Assembly (NCBI RefSeq): GCF_902686445.1
Contig: NC_062219.1
Location: 106,703,160 to 106,767,159 of the forward strand
DNA: 64,000 nt
Direction of reading: 5' to 3'
Source of the DNA: Sciurus carolinensis
Lineage: Eukaryota; Chordata; Mammalia; Rodentia; Sciuridae
In this document: positions 35,645-46,640 of the stretch, in pieces
How positions within the stretch are numbered: the stretch's first letter is position 1
Layout of the letters: each line of letters begins with the position of its first letter
Notes under the pieces: generated by a model
Databases searched by the model: none
Told to the model about the DNA's origin: nothing
Seen by the model: the letters and a program-made list of their open reading frames with translations, nothing else
Position numbers and translations under genes: made by a program

Positions 35645-36785
35645 AAGGGTATATTAGTGTGATTTTATAATTTTTCCCTTTCCTGTTTTCTATATATGAT
35701 ATAATATTGGTCTCTCATCTCCACAATTGCTGTTATTTTAGTTATAGTCTTCTTCCCCTTCAGCCACTTAATTGGTTTTAATGGCCAGACTTAGCACCAA
35801 CTAATCCATTTACACAGTGACATCTGAGCAAATCTGTCATACTCACCCCCAAATCTTTCAAAGATTCTGTATCATATGGAAGATATAGTATACCTTCCTG
35901 TTTTTCATTCAAAATGGTTTTATTTAATATTTAGTTTATGATAGGCATTACTGTAGCTGGTGGAGAAAAAAGTGATAAGAAGATAAACAGGCATCCAAGA
36001 CCTCCATAAGCCAGTCTCTCCTTACCTGTCAAATTCATATCAGCCTGCATCCTCTACACATTCTGTGTTCTTGAAATACTGGATTACCTAAAGTTTACTG
36101 CACGTGCCAAAGATTTATGAGTTTTCTTTTACTGTGCCTTCAGCCTAGAATGTTCTATTCTTTTTTGCCTAATTCAGCTAAGGCATTATCTCCAATATGC
36201 AGTTTTTATGTACCAGAGACACAGAAGGCTCTAAAGACTTCACAGTATTTCCTGAAATTACCACCAAGAGGTAGGTGGTAATATTATCTTCATCTTACAG
36301 ATTTGAAGGTGCACAGCCTAATTTCAACTAAAATGATTACAGACTTCCTGAACCCAGGAATTGGAATAAATAGCCTTCTTAGTTACCCATCTCTTCTAGT
36401 TTATAAACTGCTCAAACATTAGGGCTCTATATTCCTAATAATTAGCACAGTCTTACAATAGATGATTGAGCCAGTTTTATAGATGTATAAATTGAGGTAC
36501 AGAGAAATGAAGAAATAGAGTGGCTTGATTAAAATCCCATATAGGAAAATACAGTAAATTGTTTACCTGAATTACTAAATACTTTTGAGTTATTCAGCCT
36601 CAATACATAGAGCTTATCATTTTAAAATATTTTAGATGTAAATTTCATTAATATATTTATCACACCATGTTGTTTTACAATGACAAATTCACAAGATAAG
36701 TGAGTTTAAAAATTCTATTCTTCATACCATTTCCTACATATCAATTCACAATAGGGTCATAAAATAAGAAACAAATCCCTGATGG
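35645..36785. other. Unassigned DNA with faint MIR/L2 debris
   Basis: The stretches 36210-36310 and 36465-36545 (ATAAATTGAGGTACAGAGAA) have the character of ancient MIR or L2 pieces. Nothing here encodes a recognisable protein. Confidence 0.45.
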
Positions 36786-37048
36786 GGAATGAGATGGGCT
36801 GAACCCAAACCAGGTGTGGCTTCCTGATCTGATCAGCAGTTCTGTGCTGATCCTTATGCAGCTTAGGGCAGTGCAAGGCTCTCTGCAAGGTCTACTGGTC
36901 TGATCCAGGTGGAGGGTTTATACTGACCTGCCAATACTGAGGCACCTGAAATATCTCTGTGAGGAGAATGGCTGGAGACTGGACAAAGTGATTGCACCCA
37001 GCCCCCTTCCCTTTTCATGTGTGATTGTCATCTTTTAGGGGGAGGAAA

Positions 37049-38070
37049 ATGGGTGGTAAACAGAGTAAGTTCACTCCCCCTAGAGAGTGTGGTGAAGAAC
37101 TTTAAAAGGGGGTATTCTGGGGACTATGGAGTTAAATTGACTCCAAGAAAACTCTGAACCTTCTTAGAAATAGAATGACCCTCATTTGAAGTAGGTTGGC
37201 CCACTGAGGGGTCACTAGATTAAAGAACTAGTTAACAAAGCGTATAGGATTGTTGTAGGGGACCCAGGCCATGCTGATGAATTCCCTTACATTGAATGTT
37301 GGCAAGACATGATTCTTTCTCGGCTGAATTGGTTGAAAACTTGTTTGGAAAAGTTATGTTGGCCCGGTTGACAGTCCCCTCAAAATGCCAAGTAGAACCC
37401 AAAAAACCTATTCTATCTGGGGAGCCAGAGGTGATTCCCTCACCTTGTGTTCCTATCCCCTGCTGCCACCTATATCACCTGCACTTGCAAGTGAATCCCC
37501 ACCAGAGGGCGCTTGGACCTCAGAAACTGTCCTTTCCAGGAAGTTACTGGAAATGCTCCTGGCTGCAACTACCCTTGAGACACCAGTTTTAACCTCATAT
37601 ACTCCAGTCAGGAAACACCAGGAGAATCCTGCTGGCAGAGCCTCCTTTTACTAGACACCAAGGTGCCCTACAGATGCCACTAAGAGAAACCCAAGGGTCC
37701 ATCTACTATAACCAAGATGACCAAGTGCAAGGAGGGATAATACACCTTCCTGTATCAGCTCTTTCTAAAGTAGAAAGATTACACCCCCTTTTCCATCACA
37801 AAGCCTCAGGCTATGATAGATTGAATGCAGTCCATTATTCAGACCCATAAGCCCACATGGACTCATTGTTGCCAGCTTCTCCTAATTTTCAGTTGCCTTG
37901 GTAGAATAAGCAGGATGCTCTTACAGAGATGCCCCCTTGGGCCAGAGCCAAAGTGAAAAGTGGAGGAAACAAGAACTACCTCAACCTAGAGATGAAGCTG
38001 GTATAAAACCAATGCACTCATTGTTGTGGGAATGGTCACTAGAATAATGAGTGCCCCAATGGTTGGGAGG
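37049..38070 (+). pseudogene. ERV-B gag remnant
   Basis: The matrix start reads MGGKQSKFTPP (37037 onward), an N-terminal Met-Gly as needed for myristoylation. Nearby strings include WPSFEVGWPTEGS and VVGDPGHADEFPY, typical of gammaretroviral matrix. Near 38013-38054 a CCHC zinc knuckle survives in the spacing C-2-C-4-H-4-C, with a stop directly after the His. The capsid part between is scrambled. Gag would form the virus core. Nothing complete is encoded here. Confidence 0.78.
37499..37513 (+). promoter_or_regulatory. CTCF-like motif inside ERV-B gag
   Basis: CCACCAGAGGGCGCT matches the core consensus of the CTCF insulator protein at essentially every informative position. It lies in dead gag sequence. 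Binding is inferred from sequence only. Confidence 0.5.
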
Positions 38071-38269
38071 TTATTGCCTGGTCCCAAGTTGAAAGGGGAG
38101 AGGCTGAGTGATCCAACAATGGTACCAACTTCCATGATGACTATATGAAGCCCCTGAGGATGATTTTGTTGTATCAGCCAACATGGGAATCTGTGAGGTA
38201 GACAGACTGGGCTCCATTTTGTTAGGTCCCTAGGAGCCTATGGTCTGAATGACTGTGGGGGACTGATTC

Positions 38270-39715
38270 ATGGACTTCTTTGTCAATACTGGGGCAGAAT
38301 AGTCCATGGTGACTCAACCTATGGGCTCCCTCTCACAGAGACAAGCCACTGTTGTGGGGGGCCACAGGTAACTGAGCTTGTCTCCCCTTCTTACTTCCTC
38401 AACAATGCAATTTAGGTGGTCATGAAGTTGTTCATAAATTCTTCTGCCTCCCTGACTGTCCAGTGGCTCTGATGGACAAGACCTGTTGGGAAAACTGTAG
38501 GTCCAAATAACTTTCAGTTCTCATGATTGAGCTGCCCTGAACCTAGGGAGGCCAGAGATGAAAATCCTGGCTCTCTCAGTTCCCTGAGAAGAGTGGTACC
38601 TTTACAGTCTCATACATAAAAAGGCCACAACAGGGACCTGAACTCTAAAGGTGTCTGGGGTATGGGCTGAAGACAATCCAAGACTGGCTTGAAACATACC
38701 CCCAGTAGTTTCAAATTACAACCAGGAACTGAGCCTGCCCATCAAAGACAATATTTCATTCCTAACAAGGTGCAAATTGGAATACAAAGATAGTTAGAGT
38801 GAATTCTTAAGTATGGATTTTTCTGACCCTGTCTGTTATCCTGGAACACCTCTCTCCAGTCCCAAAAGCTGGGAAAAGATGGCTGGGAACAGATTTTAGA
38901 GCCGTAAACCAGGCCACTGTCACCCTACAAGCAATTGTCCCTAATCCTTATACTCTCCTGGGTCTTATCCCCTCCAAAGTTGCCTTTTTTACATGTCTGG
39001 ACCTCAAGGATGCTTTCTTCTGTATCCTCCTGGCCCCTCAGAGTCAATAAATCTTTGCCTTCCAGTGGGAAAATCCTGAGAATGGAGACAAGGGCCAGCT
39101 GACTTGGACTGTTTGCTTCAGGATTTAAAAATTCTCCAACCATTTTTGGCACTGTGTTAGCCTCTGATTTAAAAGCCTTTCCAGCAGACCAACATGCTGC
39201 ATGCTACTCCAATATGTTGATGGCCTGCTGCTGGCTGGGCAGACACAGGAGGATTGTATGGAAGGAACATGATTACACCTTACCCTCCTATGAGAAGTTG
39301 GCCCAAATATGACAAGAAAAGGTCAAATACCTGATTTTCACCTATCCCAAGGACAGCAACTCTGCCAAGAAAGAAAACAAGCCATCTGCTCAATCCTGGT
39401 TTTGACAACCAGGAGTCAAATTAGTTTTGTGGGGCTACACGCTTGTTTAAAATATGGATACTTGACTTCTCTATTTTAGCAAAACCCCTCTTTATGAGGC
39501 CTCAGAGTTGTGTGGGGGGAGAATGAGAGCCTTTATTATGGGAGCACAACTCTGAGGTAATTAAGCAGGCCCTCACTAACATGCCTGGCCCAGGACTCCC
39601 ATACTTGTCCAAGCCTTTCTTCCTGTAGTTATTTGGACCTGAGCTGCTTGGGGAAACTGTAAGGCAGAGTATGGGGCACTGGCTGGATGGCTCTCGGGTC
39701 ACACTGAGATGACAT
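38270..39715 (+). pseudogene. ERV-B protease and reverse transcriptase remnant
   Basis: The protease active-site zone reads FVNTGAE near 38277 (Asn where retroviral proteases have Asp), followed by TQPMGSLSQRQATVVGG. The reverse transcriptase part (38870-39250) has RAVNQATVTLQAIVPNPYTL, LDLKDAFFCILLAP and [10 protein letters not shown]. The YxDD region near 39212 is degraded (YVDGLLLAG-like reading). KTPLYEA near 39485 belongs to the connection region, after which pol ends abruptly. Confidence 0.8.
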
Positions 39716-39721
39716 TAAAAA

Positions 39722-39812
39722 CACAAATTAGTTGTAGATGGACACAATATCTTTATTTTATTTATTTATCTTTATGTGGTGCTGAGGATTGAACCTAGGG
39801 CCTCACACTCCC
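39722..39812 (-). mobile_element. SINE fragment at the pol/env junction of ERV-B
   Basis: A T/A-rich run (39750-39772) followed by GTGGTGCTGAGGATTGAACC and TAGGGCCTCACAC is the complement of an ID-like unit. It sits exactly where pol is lost. Confidence 0.65.
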
Positions 39813-39814
39813 TC

Positions 39815-41310
39815 CTGGAATTGTATTTCCTTGGCCAACACCTGGCAAAGGAAAAATAAAACGGCACTCATCCCAAATGGTGTTGCCACTTCCATTAATG
39901 GGGCTTTATAATACCATTAATTGTACTACCTTTAACCTGAAAGAGTCAAGATGGGCAAAGGGTCACAAAATTGATGTAGCTATATCTAGATGGGGCATTG
40001 ACCCCTGGTCCCTAATATACATAAAAAGAGCTATAACTCCACTTAAATCTTCCTCCCACTAAGTCTTTCATTCCTTTTATGAGGAAATGGAGAACAGCTT
40101 GCCTTCCATCTCTGCCACAACGAAAAACCTGTTTCCAACTTGGGCAGAGACTATAGTTTAGTCTCTAAACATCTCTACTTGCTATGTATATGGAGGAACT
40201 AGTAGCAGGGGATCAATGGCCATGGGAAGCCAGAGATAGACTCTCATAACTCCTATAGTGAAACAATATCTCACCATCCAGCTACTGGTGTTTGGCTCCT
40301 CAAAACCTCATTTGTTGAAAAATACTGTCTCACCTGAGAGAACAGTTTAATGTCTCAGTCAGAACTTTAACATGTCTGGGCCCAAAATTCTATAATGTGT
40401 AAATTCTATAAAAATTCTATAACTAAAAAAAAAAAAAAAAAAAAAAACAAAACAAAACCGTGGTAGGGATCCTTAAATCACAGAGCCAATCCCACCCCTA
40501 GTCAAATTTCCCTAATCTCAAACAGGGACAATGCTGCCACAGAGATCAAATGGTGAGCTCCAGTGGGACTATACTGAATACGTGAAGGGTTGCCTATGCA
40601 AAACTGCCCTGATTCTAGTCCAGATCCTGTGTGTTAGGGATAATTTGTCCCTCCTTTTTCCTTTTGTGAGCCATTGGGAAACAATTGGGTATTCCAATAT
40701 ATGGGGTCCAAGGGGCCCCAAAAGAGTGGTGGGCCTTACAAATTAGTGACTGGAAAGATGATGAATAGCCTCCTGAAACAATAATTCACTATTATGGTCC
40801 AGCACCTGGGCAGAGGATAGATCCTGGGATTACCAAATTCCCATCTACATGTTAAATTGCACTATTAGGCTACAGTTGTTGAAATTATAACTAATGAAAC
40901 TGCACAAGCCCTCAATTTATTGGCCCAACAAAACATTCAGATGTGCAATGCTATTTACCAGAACAGCTTAGCCTTAGACTATTTACTTGCTTCGGGTGAG
41001 GGGAATCTGGAAAAATTTAACCTGAGTAACTGCTGCTTACAAATACATGACTAAGGCAAGGTCATAGAAGAAATCACTGATAAGATGAGAAAGAGCTCCA
41101 TGTTCTGGTCTAAAACTGGAAAGGTTGGATCCCCAGGGGATTATTTGGAAGATGGTTTTTCAATTTTGGGATGGTTAAAGAATCTCATAAGTGTTATGAT
41201 TTTTGTGTTAGGGGTCTGCTTCTCCTGCCATGCCTGTTACACTGGGTTATATAATCTATTTCCAGTTTCGTGGAGGCTCTGGTTAAAATAAAAATGGCTG
41301 CTTTTATAAT
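39815..41310 (+). pseudogene. ERV-B env remnant
   Basis: Surface-subunit-like reading begins near 39815. The best-preserved part is the transmembrane end at 41085-41291: a membrane-proximal stretch, then the hydrophobic segment LISVMIFVLGVCFSC, then a short basic tail. An A-rich run at 40425-40458 interrupts the gene. In the family Env mediates receptor binding and fusion. This copy has many stops. Confidence 0.7.
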
Positions 41311-41388
41311 GATGTTATGGAAATATAAACCATTAAATCAGGATGATTCTCTTGACCATGAAAGGATTCCAGCATGGAATGGGGGAAT

Positions 41389-41674
41389 GTGGTAGAGCAC
41401 AGAAAAAGATAACATCATGCCATCTGTATTAAGGTGAGCCTTTCACAGCTCAGTTGCAACATGGTTGCTACTTCATAGTATAGAAATAGCCTGCCTAACC
41501 AGAAATATGTATTAACTCTAGGGGAAACAAAAGTATATAAGGCTATGTCCCACCCCTGCACTAGGGGCTCAGCCTTTGGATGATAAACAGCTGAAGCAGT
41601 GCTAGCACTAAATAAACACTGCTTCCTTCTGATAGCCCTGGAGTCTCTTGTCTCTGTCTGAGTCTTCCACAACA
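41389..41674 (+). repeat. ERV-B 3' LTR
   Basis: It starts TGTGGTAGAGCAC and ends CTTCCACAACA (TG...CA). A TATA-like TATATAAGG lies at 41534-41542 and AATAAA at 41611-41616, in the U3-R-U5 order expected. The length of 286 bp is short. No matching 5' LTR is present in the window. Confidence 0.8.
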
Positions 41675-42419
41675 CCTTCATATTCATAAAATATCCCTAA
41701 GAAAAAATTTCTGAACCAAATAGTTTTCAAGTTTGACTGTTTATGTGAGTACTTGAAAAGCCTAGCCACCTCCTACGTTTAGGCATTTTGGATTAGAGAT
41801 GAAAGTTAATATTAGCAACAAAAGACATGCAAATTAATATTACCATAAAGAAATAAAATACAAATCATACTGGGAGAAAAATGAGTGGCTTAAAATTTAC
41901 ACGCTTTGACCTCTGAAGTCCTCTCTTTCTAGACAAAACCGAGAACAAGTTAGGACTCCACACCTCTCTGCCAATTTAGACCTGTCTTTCCTATTCCATC
42001 TCACACTCCTAGCCCACCGACGTTTTGTCTCATTGCCATTTTGGAAAAGCCCTAATGACATGAGTCGGAGGCTAGAAGGGTGGCAGTCGTGGAGTCAGGG
42101 AACCCTGCTGGAATCAGAGAAGTGAGCTCTGCCTACCGGATGCTCCTGTGGCCAGAGCACACAGCAAATAGTCCCTGAATTGAAGAGCACCTTTGGAGCG
42201 GTGCCTCCAAATTCCCAAGGACCTGGTCGAAAATGAGAAGTCGGTCTGGTCGAGCATCTAACCCTGAAGAGAAGGTCGAGGAGAGTGCGATCCTTCCCAT
42301 TAGGAAGGTAAAGAACGACAAAGTTGGGGAGAAAAGAGAGAAAGGGGTATAGAAAAGAGAAGAGCCAGAAAAATGAAAATGGAAGTATCTAAAAGCCCAA
42401 CGTGCTCCTTGTGCAGAGG
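41675..42419. other. Spacer between ERV-B and the CpG promoter
   Basis: AT-rich to about 41900, then gradually richer in CpG. No gene or repeat recognised. Confidence 0.5.
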
Positions 42420-42585
42420 GCTACTCACTGGCGGGCTTGCTGCAGACCGCGCTGTGGGAGAGGGCGGCTGGACCCGCGCACTCACCCCCGCCCCACTACT
42501 TGTCAAGAGGTCAACACAGCCGCAAGTCCCAGCGACTGTGCAAGCGCGAACGCCCCCTAGGCCAATCAGAGAGCCGAGGCTGACA

Positions 42586-42599
42586 CCGCCCTCTGGCAG
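42586..42599 (-). promoter_or_regulatory. CTCF-like motif in the CpG promoter
   Basis: The minus strand reads CTGCCAGAGGGCGG, close to the CTCF core. A weaker similar string (CCTAGGGGGCG, minus strand) lies just upstream at about 42550-42560. Confidence 0.4.
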
Positions 42600-42699
42600 G
42601 CCAATCAAATCGCGCGTTCTCTGGGCGCGATTCTGATAACGTCACGAGCAGGCCTGGACTCCCGCCTCCAACTAAAGGCGTTTCCGCTTTCCTCACACG

Positions 42700-42786
42700 T
42701 TCTTCCGGGTCTCTGGCCCTTGATTATTTGCGCGCGAAATAGTCTGAGCTCCAGTCCCTGAGAGACTGCAGAAGACTCAGTCGGTG
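42700..42786 (+). other. Candidate noncoding first exon
   Basis: The region lies between the ETS/E2F motif cluster and the splice donor GTGAGT at 42787. The transcription start is not defined by the sequence, and no start codon with a long frame lies inside. Confidence 0.4.
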
Positions 42787-43329
42787 GTGAGTCGTGAATC
42801 CGGATTAGGGGATGAGTTTCGTAGCCAACGCGTTTGTAGCAAACTCCGAAGTTTTTATTTGACGAGAGTGAAGTTATTTTTCTTGGGGAAATGTCCGCCG
42901 TGCCAAAAGGTTTCAACTAGGGGTCCACAGGCCGAGGTATTTGTTTTTTCACCGGGGCGCGAAACCGCTCACGTCCTCACTGTGTCATTCTCCTTGGCCT
43001 GGTTCCGGAGCTCTCCGCAGTCAGTGGTGGGCGAAGTGCAGCCTTAGAGAACAGTGTCTGTGATTCTCCAGGGTTCGTGCACCCCTTGTGCCCAGGCAGA
43101 AGTCTGGGCTGAGCTCTTGATTCTAGGAGCTTCAACAAGTTGATGGGGAAACAAGATAACATGGGATGCCTCCCTCTTTGGTGTATAGTCTGGCGGCAGA
43201 CTCCCCTTGTGGTCTTCTTTCCACTCCTACCTTACACTACGAAAGCCTAGCTAAGGGTTCCTGCCGTGGACACCAGATTGGTTCCACCAATTTTCTTCTA
43301 TCTGACCTGTCATTGACTTTTGCCGATTT

Positions 43330-43645
43330 TTCTTAAATACTTAATTTTCTAAGCAATGACGATGGATATTTTGTAAAATACAATTATGATTATTAGTCAA
43401 ACCTGTGGGCTGTATAACATAAACAGTGGACTCATATCCGAACTTTTGGGTAATACTTCAATGTAGGTACATCAGTTGTAGCAATTGTACTGCTTTGATG
43501 TTATATGTTGGTGGGGAGGATTGGAGTGGGTGAGTTTAGGCAGGGCATATATAGGAACTCCTTATACTACTTGCTCAGTTTCACTGTAAAAACTATAATT
43601 AGTCTGAAAAATAAAGTCTGTTTTAAAAATAGTAAAACAGAAAAA
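43330..43645 (+). repeat. Old L1 3' end, plus strand
   Basis: Contains ATATATAGGAACTCCTTATA and GAAAAATAAAGTCTGTTTTA, the standard terminus of ancient L1s. ERV-A integrated 13 bases after its A-rich end. Confidence 0.7.
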
Positions 43646-43657
43646 TGAAATTCAAAA

Positions 43658-44687
43658 TGAAAAGGGAGCTGAACCGTGACCATGACAGGCTGTGTTTAGG
43701 ACATGAAAGATTTCAGGCCTAGGTTTCTATTTCCTGGAGCTCAGATAACTGATTCCAGCAAGTCCACTAGAACAAAGCATATCACATGAGTCAAGATTAG
43801 AACTGGCCTTTGGCAAACCACCAATTGGGAGCTAACAAACCAATGCCTAACATTCCAAATCATATATGTCAATATGTTAAGAACTGGGTACCCTAAAGAT
43901 ACCACGTTTAACGGTGATGAGTTCTGCTCCTTCTAATGTTGAAGTTTGAACACTAGAGAAGCACGCCAAGGCAAGCATATTAAGCAGGTTTTATTTAAAG
44001 GTAATAATACAGACTTCTCCCGGGAGGAAGAAGGGGGCCATGGTTGATGTTCTAAAGTCCCCCAGAAGTGAGTGCACCCTTCATCTTTTATAGGTTAAGG
44101 TCTCTTGTTCTCCAGTTCTCTCCCCTCTTATCTCTCCTTCCTGCCTATGTGAATAGGCCTGGTTTTTCCGTAAAGTGAGAAGTGATGGGCAGGGGGAGGG
44201 CCAAGGTGATTCAGGCAGATAAGGGCCCAGGGGGCATTAATTAGCAGCTCCATGCTTGCAGTCCTTGATAAAGGCAGGTATATTTGGTAACCAATGGGCT
44301 CCAGAGATCCTTGACATTCCCTTCTTCCAGGGGCAGTCTCCAACTTCCAGAGGCAGATGGCTTCATGGCATCATTTCCTCGATTTGACCCTATCCCCTAT
44401 TTCTACACTAACTACCTGTCCTTAATTCTGGCTTCACTAAACCAGTGGAAACATGCCAAACCACACATGCTGAAAGATCAGCCAACCATGTACTTCGTTC
44501 AAATTTCCCGCTCTACTGTAGAGCTCATAAAAATCTCACTGAATGGAGACTTGGGGCTCTCAGCAAGTACCTGCTGCATCAGTGAATGTTGTGACTCCGA
44601 GCTCGAGCTTGCAATAAAGGCCCTCTTGCTTTTGTGTCGGAGACAGTTCCCTGGTGGTCTTTGGGGATTCATGATCTGGGCACAACA
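43658..44687 (+). repeat. ERV-A 5' LTR, split by LTR-B copy 1
   Basis: The pieces 43658-43896 and 44441-44687 align with the uninterrupted 3' LTR. AATAAA at about 44613-44618 marks the polyadenylation signal, and the LTR ends GGGCACAACA. The inserted LTR-B accounts for the extra 544 bases. Confidence 0.92.
43897..44436 (-). repeat. LTR-B copy 1, solo LTR in the ERV-A 5' LTR
   Basis: On the minus strand it starts TGAAGCCAGAATTAAGGACA, has a TATA-like CTATAAAAGA (44085-44094) and AATAAAACC (43986-43995), and ends near GTGGTATCT. The 4-bp duplication CTAA at 43893-43896 and 44437-44440 flanks it, and the uninterrupted 3' LTR of ERV-A shows the empty site. The family was not identified. Confidence 0.88.
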
Positions 44688-44689
44688 GT

Positions 44690-44707
44690 TGGGGGCTTGT
44701 CCGGGAT
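44690..44707 (+). promoter_or_regulatory. ERV-A primer binding site, tRNA-Pro type
   Basis: TGGGGGCTTGTCCGGGAT lies two bases after the 5' LTR. It matches the complement of the tRNA-Pro 3' end that primes many gammaretroviruses, with one C-to-T difference. Confidence 0.9.
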
Positions 44708-45122
44708 TCCCCAAGACCCCTGGGACCCCTGAACCAAAGGGTCGATCACTGACCGGTAAGTGTGTCTATGTCTCTGTCTGGCGCCTTTTTCCCTGAAGAA
44801 CTTGAAACTGGTCAAGTTCCTGTAAAGGCCTTTTGTATTAGAGTTGGCAGAGGACCTAGGTGGATGCGCTGGAGGGTCGCCAACCGAGGGTCTTGGAAAA
44901 CTTTCCAGGCCCTCCTGGAGGGAATGTAAGTCTTCCTGAAGAACTTGAAATTGGTCAAGTTCCTGTAGGATTTGAAACCAGACGTGGGTCGCTTCCATGT
45001 TATGGTGTGAGGCCATTGGTTTACTTTTGGTTCTGTTTTAGGTCGACCTCTGGCATTTTTCTGTTCTCCTTTTGTCTGTTTTCTTAAGTCTTTTGTGTGT
45101 GGCTATTTTTGTGACTGACGAC
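44708..45122 (+). other. ERV-A leader region
   Basis: Noncoding DNA between the primer binding site and the gag start. It contains an imperfect direct repeat (CTGAAGAACTTGAAACTGGT at 44794-44813 and a near copy at 44937). A GGTAAGT donor-like site lies at 44755-44761 and would suit env splicing. Confidence 0.6.
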
Positions 45123-46640
45123 ATGGGACAAACTCAGATGACTCCCTTGACTCTGGTGACTGATTATTTTAAGGATGTGCGTGCTTGCGCTCATAACCTC
45201 AGTGTGGACATAAAGAAAGGAAAACTAATGATTCTTTGCAGATCCGAATGGCCCACTTTGGGAGTAGGTTGGCAGCCTGAGGGAATCTTTGATGTTTGGA
45301 ATATCAGAAGTGTAAAATCAAGGGCCTTTCTCAGAGGACCCGAGGGGCACCCGGACCAAATCCCTTCCATTTTGATCTGGGAGGATCTTGTCAAAAATCC
45401 CCCTCCCTGGTTAAAACCATTTATTCCAGCAGAAAGGATTCTGGCACTAAAGGCACAATCCGTGGAGGAAGATCTCCCCAAACCTAAGCCTTCTGTTCCC
45501 CCGCATTCTTCATGTTCTATTTTTCAGGGTGGCACAGAGGAAGAAGTCATCTTTCCTCCCCCATATCAATCCAGGGTTTCGGCACCCCCTGAAAACCAAT
45601 CCCACTTGGCTGACGCAGCCGTGGCCACTCATCTGGTTGCAGGACCAGCAGCTGGTACCCAAGCAAGGAGCTACCAGGCAGGTTTCCCCCTGCTCAAGGA
45701 CCAGCAGATTCAATGGTCCTTCCCCTCAGGGCCATGGGGTCCCCTGATCGGGAGGGAAACCAGCAGGACCATTATTGGCCCTTTGCCACTAGTGATCTCT
45801 ATAACTGGAGGTCCCAAAATGCCCGATTTTCTGACAGTCCTAAAGATTTAATTAGTCTTTTAGTTACCATCTTGTTCACCCACCAACTGACTTGGGATGA
45901 CTGTCAGCAACTCCTCCAGGTCCTTTTCACAACAGAGGAAAAGGAGCGTATCCAGACGGAAGCCCGGAAATTGGTTCCAGGAGACAATGGGCAACCGACT
46001 ATCAACCTAGACACTATCAATGCTGTTTTTCCTCTGTCTCACCCCACCTGGGACTTCAATACAACCGGAGGTAAGGAGAGGCTCCGGGTCTACCGCCAGA
46101 CTCTAATGGTGGGTCACAAGGAGGCTTCGCGGGAGCCCACCAATTTGGCCAAGGTAGGTGATGTGCAGCAAGGTAGACAAGAGAGTATGGCCGCCCTTTT
46201 AGAAAGACTTATGGAGGCTTTTAGGCCATATACTCCTATGAACCCAGAAGCCCCTGAAACGAGGGTTGCGGTGATCATGGCATTCATTAACCAGGCAGCC
46301 CCAGATATCAAAAGGAAACTGCAGAAGATTGACAGACTAGGAGAAAAGAGTATGCAGGACTTGATGGCGGTGGTGGAGAGGGTTTACAATAACCAGGAGA
46401 CACCTGAGGAAAGACAGACATGGATGATAGTGGAACAAAGAAAAGTTAGGGCAACTGAAAACGCCAGGCAGGCCTGCAACATGGCTAAAATCCTACTTGC
46501 AGCTACTGCAGAATCTCCCGGAGAAAAGAGGAAACAACTAAGGCAGTTAGCAGTTGGAAAAGACAAGGACCAATTAAGGCCTAGAGTGCAAAAAGATTGA
46601 TGTGCTTACTGCAAGAAGATAGGACATTGGGCATGGGAAT
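45123..46640 (+). pseudogene. ERV-A gag, frameshifted
   Basis: Start at 45123 (MGQTQMTPL) gives the N-terminal Met-Gly used for myristoylation. Matrix runs through about 45430, followed by a proline-rich segment with PPPY (45556-45567), a late-domain motif. A frameshift between about 45713 and 45850 separates this from capsid (45713-46600), which begins with PLRAMGSPD and includes the major homology region (AFINQAAPDIKRKLQKID). A TGA at 46598-46600 falls immediately before the nucleocapsid CCHC knuckle (CAYCKKIGHWAWEC, 46601-46642). Gag would build the core. The frameshift and the stop break it. Confidence 0.9.

Larger units (their letters stand above)
36790..41674 (+). mobile_element. ERV-B, degenerate gammaretrovirus-like provirus
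   Basis: The order is gag, protease, reverse transcriptase, env, 3' LTR on the plus strand. No 5' LTR or primer binding site was found upstream, so the copy is 5'-truncated or rearranged. Between about 39720 and 39810 the sequence jumps from the RT connection region to env, with a SINE piece at the junction, so RNase H and integrase are missing. Stops and frameshifts are frequent throughout, which makes it clearly older than ERV-A. Confidence 0.85.
42420..43060 (+). promoter_or_regulatory. CpG-island promoter of an unidentified gene
   Basis: GC-rich, CpG-rich DNA with a cluster of promoter motifs: two CCAAT boxes (GGCCAATCA at 42560-42568 and 42599-42607), a CRE-like TAACGTCA at 42637-42644, an ETS-type TTCCGG at 42703-42708, and an E2F-type TTTGCGCGCGAAA at 42727-42739. 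A consensus splice donor GTGAGT at 42787 follows, suggesting a short noncoding first exon of about 80-100 bases on the plus strand. CCAAT plus E2F plus CRE is common in housekeeping and cell-cycle genes. The gene itself is not visible. Divergent transcription to the left is also possible. Confidence 0.72.

Noticed and set aside
44284..44796. 170-codon protein at the ERV-A start
   Set aside because: It runs from LTR-B into the ERV-A LTR and the primer binding site. This is noncoding LTR DNA.
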